Source: Campylobacter lari subsp. concheus
GTDB taxonomy: Bacteria; Campylobacterota; Campylobacteria; Campylobacterales; Campylobacteraceae
Reading direction: 5' to 3'
Assembly (NCBI RefSeq): GCF_008245025.1
Contig: NZ_CP043426.1
Span: 558,001 to 622,000, forward strand
DNA: 64,000 nt
A program made the translations under genes and the position numbers. Below, one piece after another: positions 8,992 to 16,849 of this stretch (position 1 is its first letter; each line of letters opens with the position of its first letter). A model generated the notes under the pieces. It did no database searches and had not been told where the DNA came from. It saw nothing but the letters and a program-made list of their open reading frames with translations.

Positions 8992-9746
8992 AAAAAATAC
9001 TATATGTTGTTTTAGCGTTATTTGGTATATTGGCTTTAGGTGCTTGCTCAAGCGATAAAAATCAAGCTAGTGTTTCTAGTGAAAAAGTTTATAAAGTAGG
9101 TATAGCTGCAAATTATCCTCCTTTTGATTTTGTTAAAGATGCAAAAATTACCGGATTTGATGTTGATTTGCTAGAAGAGATTGCAAAAAGAGAAAATTTA
9201 AAACTTGAGTGGGTAAACATGAGTTTTGATGGTTTGATCCCTGCTTTAAAAGCTGGAAAGATTGATATGATAGCTTCTGCTATGAGTTCAACACCACAAA
9301 GACTCACTAGTATGGATTTTAGTGATACTTATTTTAATACTAAAAATTTATATTTAAAACTAAAAACAGATTCTAGTATTAGTGATAAACAAAGTTTGGA
9401 AGGTAAAAAAATAGGTGTTCAACTTGGAACCATCCAAGAAAGTGCTGCTAAGGCTATTCCAAATGCTCAAGTGGTGGCTAGCGAAGAAATGTTAGCTGCA
9501 ATTTTGGCTTTAAAAGCTGGTAAAGTTGATGCGGTTTTAACAGATAAAGATATTGGTAAAGGTTATTTAAAAACTAATGAAGAATTAGAAGCATTTTTAG
9601 AAGAAAATGATGGAAGTTCAGGGTTTTGTATAGCTTTTGACAAAGGAAAACAAATTGAGCTTGTTCAAAAAATTAATGCAGGTTTAGAAAAAGTTAAAGC
9701 TGATGGTACTTACCAAAAAATCGTAGAAAAATACGATTTACAATAA
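8988..9746 (+). CDS. Amino-acid ABC transporter substrate-binding lipoprotein, copy 2
   Basis: This 252-residue protein is a paralogue of the preceding one. It has a lipoprotein signal (LGAC), YPPFDFVKDAKITGFDVDLL, TPQRLTSMDFSDTY and a DGSSGFCIAFDKG segment near the C-terminus. The signal-peptide coding sequences of the two genes are nearly identical at the DNA level, while the mature parts have diverged, which points to a tandem duplication followed by divergence of ligand preference. The start overlaps the previous stop as ATGA, so translation is likely coupled. The protein resembles the CjaA-type family of Campylobacter cell-surface binding proteins, but the ligand is not known. Confidence 0.88.
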   Translation: MKKILYVVLALFGILALGACSSDKNQASVSSEKVYKVGIAANYPPFDFVKDAKITGFDVDLLEEIAKRENLKLEWVNMSFDGLIPALKAGKIDMIASAMSSTPQRLTSMDFSDTYFNTKNLYLKLKTDSSISDKQSLEGKKIGVQLGTIQESAAKAIPNAQVVASEEMLAAILALKAGKVDAVLTDKDIGKGYLKTNEELEAFLEENDGSSGFCIAFDKGKQIELVQKINAGLEKVKADGTYQKIVEKYDLQ

Positions 9747-11012
9747 TTAACTTAAAGCCTTGATACTTGCTTTCAAGGCTTTAAAAAAATACTCTATATC
9801 TTCTTTTGTATGTGTATAATGAAAACCTACTCTTAGCCAACCTGGTTTAAATTTTAATTCTTGATTATCTTTTAAATTTAGCAAATCATGCCCATAAGGT
9901 CCTGCGCAAGCACAACCTGCTCTTGTTTCTATTTTATAGGTTTTGCTTAGTTTATAAGCTAAATCAAAAGGAGAAATTCCTTCTATATTAAAAGCAAAAA
10001 TAGGCAATCTATGAGTGATATTTTTTGCATATAAGATCATTTTTGGAAAATTTATACATTGTTTTAAAAAATACTCACAAAGCTCTTTTTCTTTTTTTTC
10101 TATATTTTTTAAACCTATTTCATTGCGCACTTTAAAAGCTAAACTTGCTCTAATAAGTTGAATAATTCCAGGTGTACCACCTTCTTCTAAATTTTCAACT
10201 TCACATAAGTATTGCTGAGAAGTTCTTGAAACATAACCTACAGTTCCACCTGCAGCAAAACTAGGAGTATTACCACATAGATTTTTTTTAATAACAAGCA
10301 AGCCACAAGATCCTACACCACCAAGTAATTTATGAGAACTGATAAACACTGCATCATAAAATTTAGGATTTAAATTAGCATAAGGAGCTAAGGTGGAAAT
10401 ATCAAAGGCGACTATGCCATTATATTGTTTGATTAGAGTGTAGATTTTTTTATAATCACTTAAAATTCCTGTGACATTTGAAGCAGCGTTAAAGCTTGCT
10501 ATGATTTGTCTGTTTTCAGATTTTTTTAATAATTTTTCCAAAAAAGCATAATCTAACTCGCCTTTTTTATCTAAAGGTATGCGAACGCATTCGCACAAAG
10601 CTTCTCTGAATGAAAGTTCGTTAGAATGATGCTCATAAGGTCCTACTATAACCAAAGGTAAGGTGTTTTTATCTACATTTTTAAAGTATTTTTCTTTAAT
10701 AAGCGGGGGTATATATAAACCTAAAAGCTCTTGAAATTTTTTAATAGCAGCTGAAGATCCACTTCCGCAAGCTATAAGAGCAAATCTATCATCTAATTCA
10801 AGGTATTTTTTTAAATTTATTCTTGCATTTTCATAATGTTGTTGTGTGATGAAAGAATTTAAAGAGCTATCTGAATGTGTATTTGCATAAGTTGTAAGAA
10901 TTTTTTTTATTTCTTTTTCTATACTTTTTAATGCTAAAGCACTAGCTGTAAAGTCAAAATAATATATGCCTTTTTTTAAAATAATATCTTGTTTTAATGT
11001 TTCAATATTCAA
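9747..11012 (-). CDS. Class V aminotransferase / cysteine desulfurase-like protein
   Basis: This is a PLP enzyme of the class V (NifS/SufS/Csd) family, about 421 residues. The PLP lysine is in SSHKLLGGVGSCG, and the cysteine-rich loop is TRAGCACAGPYGHDLL near the C-terminus. These enzymes remove sulfur from cysteine or carry out related eliminations. It is not obviously IscS, which in Campylobacter is encoded with its scaffold elsewhere, so the substrate is open. A longer frame starts at 11051, but that start lies inside the promoter TATAAT (11038-11043). TTG at 11012 has GGGGGA at 11018-11023 and is the better start. Confidence 0.8.
   Translation of the reverse strand: MNIETLKQDIILKKGIYYFDFTASALALKSIEKEIKKILTTYANTHSDSSLNSFITQQHYENARINLKKYLELDDRFALIACGSGSSAAIKKFQELLGLYIPPLIKEKYFKNVDKNTLPLVIVGPYEHHSNELSFREALCECVRIPLDKKGELDYAFLEKLLKKSENRQIIASFNAASNVTGILSDYKKIYTLIKQYNGIVAFDISTLAPYANLNPKFYDAVFISSHKLLGGVGSCGLLVIKKNLCGNTPSFAAGGTVGYVSRTSQQYLCEVENLEEGGTPGIIQLIRASLAFKVRNEIGLKNIEKKEKELCEYFLKQCINFPKMILYAKNITHRLPIFAFNIEGISPFDLAYKLSKTYKIETRAGCACAGPYGHDLLNLKDNQELKFKPGWLRVGFHYTHTKEDIEYFFKALKASIKALS
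9752..9784. terminator. Stem-loop between convergent genes
   Basis: TTAAAGCCTTGA (9752-9763) and TCAAGGCTTTAA (9773-9784) form a perfect 12-bp stem with a 9-nt loop. It follows the second lipoprotein gene directly and overlaps the last codons of the convergent aminotransferase gene. No T-run follows on the plus strand, so it may stabilise the 3' end rather than act as a classical terminator. Confidence 0.5.
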
Positions 11013-11037
11013 AAAAATCCCCCAAAAATTTGTTAAA

Positions 11038-11043
11038 ATTATA
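11038..11043 (-). promoter_or_regulatory. -10 box of the class V aminotransferase gene
   Basis: TATAAT on the minus strand lies 26 bases before the TTG start at 11012. This places a short 5' leader before the ribosome-binding site and argues against the longer reading frame. Confidence 0.55.
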
Positions 11044-11069
11044 TCATACAAAATATTTAAAATAAGGAT

Positions 11070-11921
11070 GTGGTTATAAATTTTAGTGATTTTTCAAAAC
11101 GCTGTGAAACTTTGGAGCTTAAAAATATTTTTGATTTTTATAGTATTTTTGATGAGTTTGAATTTGATTTGAAATTAAGTTTATATGATAATATTTTAAA
11201 TGTTTTTATTTTAAAAGCTTTTGATATTTTATTTTATTTAAATTTAGATGATAATGCTTTGAAGGCTTTGAGTGTTTTAAGTAAAAACGATAGAAAACGT
11301 TATTCTATCAATAAATCTATTCCGCATTTTCAAGCTCTAGGACTTGTTAGTAAACTTTTAGAAAAAAATATTTTAATTTTGGAAAAAAGTCAAGAAAAGC
11401 CTATTGTAAAAAATAAAAGACAAAAGATTAAAAAAGAATTACGTTCATATAGCATTCAAGATAAGGTTATTTTTAAAAATCAAGGATTGAGATTTTTCTT
11501 TTATTTTATATATCCTAATTTAAACTTAATTACAATGAAAAAATACAACGAGCTAATGGGGATAATCCAAGAAAATTTAGAAAAATATCAAAGCTTTACT
11601 TTTGAGCTTTTGTGCAAAGAATTTTTAGCTAAAAAGCTTAAGGTAGAGCAGGTGTATAGTTTTTGGAATTATTATTGTGAGATAGATCTTTATTATAAAA
11701 AAGAAAATTTTTGTGTTTTAGGTGAGGTTAAATTTAAAGAAAGAAAAATATGTAAAAATATTTTAAATACTTTAAAAAACAAAGCAAAACAGTTACAAAT
11801 TCAACCTAATTTATATGTGCTTTTTTCAAAGAGTGGCTTTAGTAAAGAGCTTATTCTAAATAAGGAGCGTAATTTGCTTTTATATACTTTAGAAGATTTT
11901 CAATTTTTAATTAAGGATTAA
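11070..11921 (+). CDS. Hypothetical protein with PD-(D/E)XK nuclease-like C-terminal region
   Basis: This 283-residue soluble protein lies between the aminotransferase and flgS. The start is GTG at 11070 with AAGGA 2-6 bases before it. I do not recognise the N-terminal 160 residues. The C-terminal part shows a helix (FTFELLCKEFLAKKL, about 177-191), then EIDLYY (204-209) and LGEVKFK (217-223), which is the acidic-x-acidic, then E-x-K pattern of PD-(D/E)XK folds, as in DUF234-like and Holliday-junction-resolvase-like proteins. A nuclease role is inference from this spacing only. The gene precedes flgS with a 2-base gap, as I recall also from C. jejuni. Confidence 0.65.
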   Translation: MVINFSDFSKRCETLELKNIFDFYSIFDEFEFDLKLSLYDNILNVFILKAFDILFYLNLDDNALKALSVLSKNDRKRYSINKSIPHFQALGLVSKLLEKNILILEKSQEKPIVKNKRQKIKKELRSYSIQDKVIFKNQGLRFFFYFIYPNLNLITMKKYNELMGIIQENLEKYQSFTFELLCKEFLAKKLKVEQVYSFWNYYCEIDLYYKKENFCVLGEVKFKERKICKNILNTLKNKAKQLQIQPNLYVLFSKSGFSKELILNKERNLLLYTLEDFQFLIKD

Positions 11922-11923
11922 AT

Positions 11924-12940
11924 GTGGATGAGAAAATTTTAAAAAGTTTAGACTCTAGTGAAAAGGAAGATTTTCAAAAAGGTTTAAAATTTTTAATAGA
12001 GCAAACTTTTGTGGTAGAAAACGCTTACAATCAATTAATAAAAAATCATACAGAGCTAATGCAAACAATGAATGAAATTATAGAAGTTTTACCAATGGCT
12101 TTATGGGTTTTAGATACTAATAAAAAGATAACACTTCAAAATAATTTAGCCAATCAACAGCCAAAACTTTTAGAAAAAATTGATCTTGAAAAAACTCACT
12201 ATGAGCTTGAATTTGATCATAAATTTTATTTAATAAAAGTCACTTCTCATGCTGATAAACTTATAGTTAGTGCAACTGATATTAGTGATGAAAAAAGGAA
12301 TGAAAGATTAGCCAGTATGGGTACAGTAGCAGCGCACCTAGCGCATGAAATACGCAATCCTATTGGTTCTATTTCTTTATTGAGCTCAACTTTATTTGAA
12401 AGAAGCGAGTTAAAAAATAAGCATATAGTATTAGAAATTCAAAAGGCTATTTCTAGGGTGGAGCGTATTGTAAATTCTACTTTACTTTTTACAAAAGGGG
12501 TGCATGTTAATTTAAATGAATTTAATTTAAAAGAATTACAAGATGAATGCGAACAAGCTATTGGAGCTTATAATTATCTAGCTAATATTGATTTTACATT
12601 TGAATTTTTAGATTTAAAAATCAACGCAGATAAATCTTTGCTTGCTTTGGTTTTGCAAAATTTGCTTTATAATGCCATAGATGCTATTGAAGAAAGCGAA
12701 AATGATGATGGTTGTATAAAAGTTAAATGTGAGCAAAAAGAAGATAGAGTTGTTATTAAAGTTTATGATAATGGGGTAAGTATCAAAGATAAAAAAATGG
12801 TTTTTGAGGCTTTTAAAACAACTAAGTTAAAAGGTAATGGACTAGGGCTTTCTTTGTCAAAACAAATCATTGATGCACATAATGGAGTTTTAGGTTTTGA
12901 TGAAAATCCAAAATGTTTTTTTATAGAGCTTAAAATTTAA
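11924..12940 (+). CDS. flgS: Flagellar two-component sensor histidine kinase
   Basis: FlgS phosphorylates the sigma54 activator FlgR once the flagellar export gate is assembled, switching on rod, hook and middle flagellar genes. The 338-residue protein has an N-terminal sensor region without membrane helices (1-120), a HisKA domain with the phosphorylated histidine at 141 (AAHLAHEIRNPIGSISLL), and a C-terminal HATPase domain with NLLYNAIDAIEE, VYDNGVSI and GNGLGLSLSKQIID. A cytoplasmic kinase of this size in this neighbourhood matches Campylobacter FlgS. The start is GTG at 11924 with AAGGA at 11913-11917. A strong terminator hairpin follows. Confidence 0.85.
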   Translation: MDEKILKSLDSSEKEDFQKGLKFLIEQTFVVENAYNQLIKNHTELMQTMNEIIEVLPMALWVLDTNKKITLQNNLANQQPKLLEKIDLEKTHYELEFDHKFYLIKVTSHADKLIVSATDISDEKRNERLASMGTVAAHLAHEIRNPIGSISLLSSTLFERSELKNKHIVLEIQKAISRVERIVNSTLLFTKGVHVNLNEFNLKELQDECEQAIGAYNYLANIDFTFEFLDLKINADKSLLALVLQNLLYNAIDAIEESENDDGCIKVKCEQKEDRVVIKVYDNGVSIKDKKMVFEAFKTTKLKGNGLGLSLSKQIIDAHNGVLGFDENPKCFFIELKI

Positions 12941-12962
12941 GCTCTATAAAATAAATTTTTTC
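12921..12962 (+). terminator. Rho-independent terminator of flgS
   Basis: TTATAGAGCTTAAA (12921-12934) and TTTAAGCTCTATAA (12936-12949) are perfect 14-base inverted arms around one central base. They overlap the flgS stop and are followed by a T-rich stretch (12955-12962). The palindrome is symmetrical, so it could act in both directions. Confidence 0.7.
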
Positions 12963-12982
12963 TTAAAATAATAAAAATATTT

Positions 12983-13059
12983 GTCCTCATAGCTCAGCTG
13001 GATAGAGCGCAGAATTCCTAATTCTGAGGCCGCAAGTTCAAACCTTGCTGGGGACACCA
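12983..13059 (+). tRNA. tRNA-Arg (anticodon CCT)
   Basis: A 77-nt cloverleaf with encoded CCA. The acceptor GTCCTCA pairs with TGGGGAC, the D-arm is AGCTCAGCTGGATAGAGC, and the anticodon stem CAGAA/TTCTG encloses the loop TTCCTAA. The anticodon CCT decodes AGG. It lies 15 bases before trmL, so both may share one transcript. Confidence 0.95.
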
Positions 13060-13073
13060 CTTTAAGGAAAAAG

Positions 13074-13541
13074 ATGTTTCATATAGTCTTGGTTGAGCCT
13101 CGCATACCACAAAATACAGGAAGTATAGGTAGAATGTGTTTTAATGCAGGATTTACTTTACATATTATCAACCCACTTTTTAATATTGATGAAAAGGCGG
13201 TTAAAAGAGCAGGACTTGATTATTGGAAAAAATTAAATCCTTTATTATGGAATAATTTAGAAGATTTTTTAAAAGAATATGAAAAATTTCAAGATAGATT
13301 TTTCTTTGCGACAACTAAAACTACTCAAGCTTATTTTGATGTAAATTATCAAAAAGGCGATTTTTTGTTTTTTGGAAGTGAAAGTTTTGGCTTGCCCATG
13401 GATTTAATGCAAAAAAAATGGGAAAATGCCATTACTATACCGATGAAAGATTGTGGTAGAAGTTTAAATTTAGCTACAAGTGTAGGTATAGTGAGTTATG
13501 AGGCTTTGAGGCAAAATTTTGCCTCTTTTGAAAAATTTTAA
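13074..13541 (+). CDS. trmL: tRNA (cytidine(34)-2'-O)-methyltransferase
   Basis: TrmL/CspR methylates the 2'-hydroxyl of the wobble nucleotide of leucine tRNAs. The 155-residue length is that of the minimal SPOUT methyltransferases. Motifs are [15 protein letters not shown] at the N-terminus, FGSESFGLP (about 101-109), and the trefoil-knot segment IPM...[19 protein letters not shown] at the C-terminus. AAGGAAAAAG precedes the ATG. The gene overlaps the convergent ABC ATPase gene by 4 bases. Confidence 0.9.
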   Translation: MFHIVLVEPRIPQNTGSIGRMCFNAGFTLHIINPLFNIDEKAVKRAGLDYWKKLNPLLWNNLEDFLKEYEKFQDRFFFATTKTTQAYFDVNYQKGDFLFFGSESFGLPMDLMQKKWENAITIPMKDCGRSLNLATSVGIVSYEALRQNFASFEKF

Positions 13542-14266
13542 TGATTTAAAACTTGATTTAAAAATTCTTTTAATCTTTCATTTTTTGGGTTTTCAAAAGC
13601 TATTTTAGGACATTCATCTACTGCTATAATGCCTTTATCCATAAAGAAAATTCGATTAGCTACATTTCTTGCAAATCCCATTTCATGTGTAACTACAAGC
13701 ATGGTTAAGCCTTCTTTAGCCACTTCTTTCATGATGTTTAAAACTTCACCTATCATTTCAGGATCAAGAGCTGAAGTTGGTTCATCAAATAAAATCACAT
13801 CAGGATTCATCATTAATGATCTTGCTATAGCAATACGCTGTTTTTGTCCACCTGAAAGCTTGTGAGGAAAATAATTTTCTTTATCACTTAAGCCAACTTT
13901 TTTGAGTAGTTCTCGTGCTTTTTTTACTGCTTCGTCTTTACTCATGATTTTTGTTTGTACCGGTGCTAGACATAAATTTTCTAAAACATTTTTATTGTTA
14001 AAAAGATTAAAATGTTGAAACACCATGCTTACTTTTTGACGAATTTTATTGATATCTGCTTTTTTACCAAGTATATTAACATCATTGATATAAATATTAC
14101 CACTATCCGGTGTTTCAAGTTTATTTAAACAGCGCAAAAAAGTACTTTTTCCACCTCCACTAGGCCCTATAATAGCAATGATATCACCTTTATGTATTTC
14201 AACACTAATATCTTTTAAGACTTCTAAATCCCCGTATTTTTTAATTAAATTTTCTATTTTAATCAT
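13538..14266 (-). CDS. glnQ: Polar amino-acid ABC transporter ATP-binding protein
   Basis: This 242-residue ATPase has Walker [10 protein letters not shown] (33-41), the Q-loop MVFQHFNLF, the signature [15 protein letters not shown], Walker [14 protein letters not shown] and the switch histidine in VVTHEMGFA. The sequence, including the EMGFA segment, is typical of the GlnQ/HisP/ArtP subfamily that drives polar amino-acid uptake. It overlaps the permease gene by 8 bases and lies downstream of it. No binding-protein gene is in this pair; the tandem lipoproteins at 8239-9746 are candidates. The gene symbol follows common Campylobacter naming and does not prove glutamine as ligand. Confidence 0.88.
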   Translation of the reverse strand: MIKIENLIKKYGDLEVLKDISVEIHKGDIIAIIGPSGGGKSTFLRCLNKLETPDSGNIYINDVNILGKKADINKIRQKVSMVFQHFNLFNNKNVLENLCLAPVQTKIMSKDEAVKKARELLKKVGLSDKENYFPHKLSGGQKQRIAIARSLMMNPDVILFDEPTSALDPEMIGEVLNIMKEVAKEGLTMLVVTHEMGFARNVANRIFFMDKGIIAVDECPKIAFENPKNERLKEFLNQVLNH

Positions 14267-15020
14267 GTTTATTTAATCTCACTTCTATAATTCTTGCAAT
14301 AAGTGTTAAAATTTTAACACTTATGTAATATACAAGTCCTGTAAAAATAATAGGTTTAGGATTGTAATAGATTGCTTGCAAGCTTTTGCTTTGCATGGTA
14401 ATATCCATAACACTAATATAACCCACTATTGAAGTTTCTTTAAATAAAGAAATAAATTCATTCATCAAAGAAGGTAAAATGTTTTTAATTGCCTGTGGGA
14501 AAATGATTAGTCTCATAGAAGCAGAATAATTAAGCCCCATTGCTCTTGCTGCTTCCATTTGTCCTTTGTCTACGCTTTGAATTCCACTTCTTACGATTTC
14601 AGCTACATAAGCAGAACTATTAAGCCCAAGTGCTATAATGGCTACATAAAAATTATCACTCCAAGTAGCAAAAATCACTACTGAAAAAATCAAAAGTTGT
14701 AAAAGAATAGGAGTTCCACGTATAATATCGATGTATTCATCTATAATAAAATTTAAACTTTGGATTTCTAAAAATCTTAAAAATGCTAGAAAAAAACCAA
14801 GCACTATTCCTATTAAAATTCCACCCACTGTTAAACCAAGTGTTGTGAAATAACTATGAACATAAGCTTTAGTTTCTATGGTATAAGCATATTCACCTGT
14901 GGCTAAACCATTTTGATCTTTAACTTGTAAAATTTCAATAGGAAATGAGAAATAAGCCCAAAAAATAATAATGGCAAAAAATACAAAAAGTTTCATCGTA
15001 TTTTGTTTCAACTTGCACAC
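14259..15020 (-). CDS. Polar amino-acid ABC transporter permease
   Basis: This inner-membrane permease of about 250 residues has an N-terminal helix, a periplasmic stretch (about 30-50), and a core of several helices. The cytoplasmic loop motif [29 protein letters not shown] is that of the HisM/GlnP family and contacts the ATPase; [18 protein letters not shown] is the other family signature. The start is uncertain: GTG at 15020 is only one base from AAGG, whereas TTG at 15011 has AAGG at a normal distance. It forms a transporter with the ATPase encoded just downstream. Confidence 0.86.
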   Translation of the reverse strand: MCKLKQNTMKLFVFFAIIIFWAYFSFPIEILQVKDQNGLATGEYAYTIETKAYVHSYFTTLGLTVGGILIGIVLGFFLAFLRFLEIQSLNFIIDEYIDIIRGTPILLQLLIFSVVIFATWSDNFYVAIIALGLNSSAYVAEIVRSGIQSVDKGQMEAARAMGLNYSASMRLIIFPQAIKNILPSLMNEFISLFKETSIVGYISVMDITMQSKSLQAIYYNPKPIIFTGLVYYISVKILTLIARIIEVRLNKHD

Positions 15021-15232
15021 CTTGATAAATTTTTAAAATCTAAGTGTATAAAAATTAAGTTTTCTTTTTACTTAAAGGTATTTTGTGTGATATTATTGTT
15101 AATATTTTGAGTTAAAATTTCACATAGCTTTAAAAAATAAAATAAATTTAACCTAAAATTATATTTTTTTATAACAAATTCATTTTTTTATGATAAATTT
15201 GTATTCTGAAATTTATAAAAAAGGAGATAAAT
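15021..15232. promoter_or_regulatory. Divergent promoter region between permease and symporter genes
   Basis: This 212-bp A+T-rich gap separates divergent transport genes. A TATGAT -10-like box (15189-15194) lies 39 bases before the symporter ATG, and AAGGAG (15222-15227) is its ribosome-binding site. I see no operator-like repeat. Confidence 0.4.
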
Positions 15233-16675
15233 ATGGATTTAATATCCCAATTTGTTGCCTTTGTGAATAATCAGTATTATTCTATTTTAGTAATTTTACT
15301 TATTGTCACGGGGTTTTATTATAGTTACTTGACTGGTTTTGTGCAATTTCGAATGCTTCCTTATGTGTTTGATATCTTAACGGAAAAGCAAGAAAAGCAC
15401 GAAAAACACCATATTACTCCTTTTCAAGCTTTGATGATTTCAACAGCTTCAAGAGTTGGTATAGGAAATATCGCAGGTATCGCAGTAGCAGTTGTTTTGG
15501 GTGGACCAGGTGCTTTATTTTGGATGTGGGCTATGGCGTTTTTTGGTGGCGCCTCAGCTTTTGCAGAAAGTACTTTAGCGCAAGTTTATAAAAGCCGTGA
15601 TGGTAAAAGTTTTAAAGGTGGTCCTGCTTATTATATTAGTAAAGCTTTAAATTTAAAATGGCTTGGAGCTGTTTTTGCGGTAATTTTAATCATCACTTAT
15701 GCTTATGGATTTAATGGTCTTCAAAGTCAGACTATGACTTCGGCATTTGAGTTTTACTATAAAGGCATGGTTGACGCTAGTGAAGTAAGCTTTGCTCAAA
15801 GTTGGTGGCCTATTATAATAGGAGCAATTTTAGCTGTTTTTGCTGCTTATATGTTTTTTGGTGATCACACTAAAATAGGTAAAGTAAGCTCAGTTATTGT
15901 TCCTATTATGGCGATGATTTATGTTGGTTTATCTATCATAGCGATGTTTATGAATTTTGATAAAATTCCTGAAGTGTTTTCTATGATTTTTAAAAGTGCT
16001 TTTGATTTTGAAGCTATTTTTGGTGGATTTGCAGGTTCTGCTTTGGTTATAGGTATAAAAAGAGGGTTATTTTCTAATGAAGCAGGCATGGGTTCAGCGC
16101 CAAATGCAGCAGCTTCAGCTCTTACAACTCACCCTGCAAAACAAGGAGTTATTCAAGCATTTTCTGTGTTAATTGATGTGATTATTTGTACAAGTTCAGG
16201 ATTTTTAGTGTTATTTTCACTTGCTTATGCAAATAATATCGGCGTAGATGGCAAGCCTATTTTAACAGCGCTACCTTTGGTGCAAGAATCTATGAAAGAA
16301 TATTATGGAAATTTAGGTGTACATTTTACTACTGTTAGTATAGTTTTATTTGCCATTACTTCTTTGATAGGAAATTATTATTATGCTCAAGCAAATATTA
16401 AATACCTTACTCAAAATCCTATTATTATTAATCTTTTTAAAGCAAGCGCTGTACTTATGATTTTTATTGGTGCAAATATGGATTTAAAATTTGCGTGGGA
16501 TTTGGCTGATACTACTATGGCATTTATGGCTACGATTAATATTATTTCTATTTTATTACTTGGTGGTATAGTGAAAAAGGTATTAAAAGACTTTAGCGAG
16601 CAAAAAAGACAAGGTAGAGATCCAGTGTTTAGTGCTTCAAAGCTTGGTATTAAAAACGCAGAGTGTTGGGACTAA
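15233..16675 (+). CDS. Sodium:alanine symporter family (AGCS) amino-acid transporter
   Basis: This polytopic protein of 480 residues takes up small neutral amino acids with Na+. The AGCS signature is seen as MISTASRVGIGNIAGIAVAVVLGGPGALFWMW (N-terminal third), NGLQSQ, and GIKRGLFSNEAGMGSAPNAAA, the central family motif. About ten hydrophobic helices are evident. The start has AAGGAG 5-10 bases upstream. Its stop codon overlaps the start of a 46-residue membrane-protein gene. Members of this family transport alanine, glycine or glutamine, and the substrate is not determined by sequence. Confidence 0.9.
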   Translation: MDLISQFVAFVNNQYYSILVILLIVTGFYYSYLTGFVQFRMLPYVFDILTEKQEKHEKHHITPFQALMISTASRVGIGNIAGIAVAVVLGGPGALFWMWAMAFFGGASAFAESTLAQVYKSRDGKSFKGGPAYYISKALNLKWLGAVFAVILIITYAYGFNGLQSQTMTSAFEFYYKGMVDASEVSFAQSWWPIIIGAILAVFAAYMFFGDHTKIGKVSSVIVPIMAMIYVGLSIIAMFMNFDKIPEVFSMIFKSAFDFEAIFGGFAGSALVIGIKRGLFSNEAGMGSAPNAAASALTTHPAKQGVIQAFSVLIDVIICTSSGFLVLFSLAYANNIGVDGKPILTALPLVQESMKEYYGNLGVHFTTVSIVLFAITSLIGNYYYAQANIKYLTQNPIIINLFKASAVLMIFIGANMDLKFAWDLADTTMAFMATINIISILLLGGIVKKVLKDFSEQKRQGRDPVFSASKLGIKNAECWD

Positions 16676-16815
16676 TGATAGATTATATTATTATTGCTTT
16701 GTTTATAGCTTTTATGGTTTTTCTTGTGTTTGGCTTTAACCGCCAAATGCAAGAAAAAGCCAAACAAAGAGAAGAAAAACTAAAAACAAAGAAAGATTTT
16801 AAAAAAAATAGGTAA
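16675..16815 (+). CDS. Small single-pass membrane protein (46 residues)
   Basis: The start overlaps the symporter stop in TAATG and the frame ends with TAA at 16813-16815. The product begins MIDYIIIALFIAFMVFLVFG, a clear membrane helix, followed by a strongly basic and amphipathic tail (FNRQMQEKAKQREEKLKTKK). Coupled translation and the helix-plus-charged-tail design suggest a real small protein, possibly a partner or anchor of the symporter. I know of no named family. Confidence 0.6.
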   Translation: MIDYIIIALFIAFMVFLVFGFNRQMQEKAKQREEKLKTKKDFKKNR

Positions 16816-16849
16816 AATACACTAAAAAATTTTTAAAAAAGAGTGTAAA

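Noticed and set aside
11013-11051. Longer N-terminus of the class V aminotransferase
   Set aside because: The extra codons cover the TATAAT promoter; TTG at 11012 has a clear ribosome-binding site.
13074-13541. trmL as a 23S rRNA or TrmH-type methyltransferase
   Set aside because: The protein is the minimal 155-residue SPOUT form without the extra RNA-binding extensions of those families.
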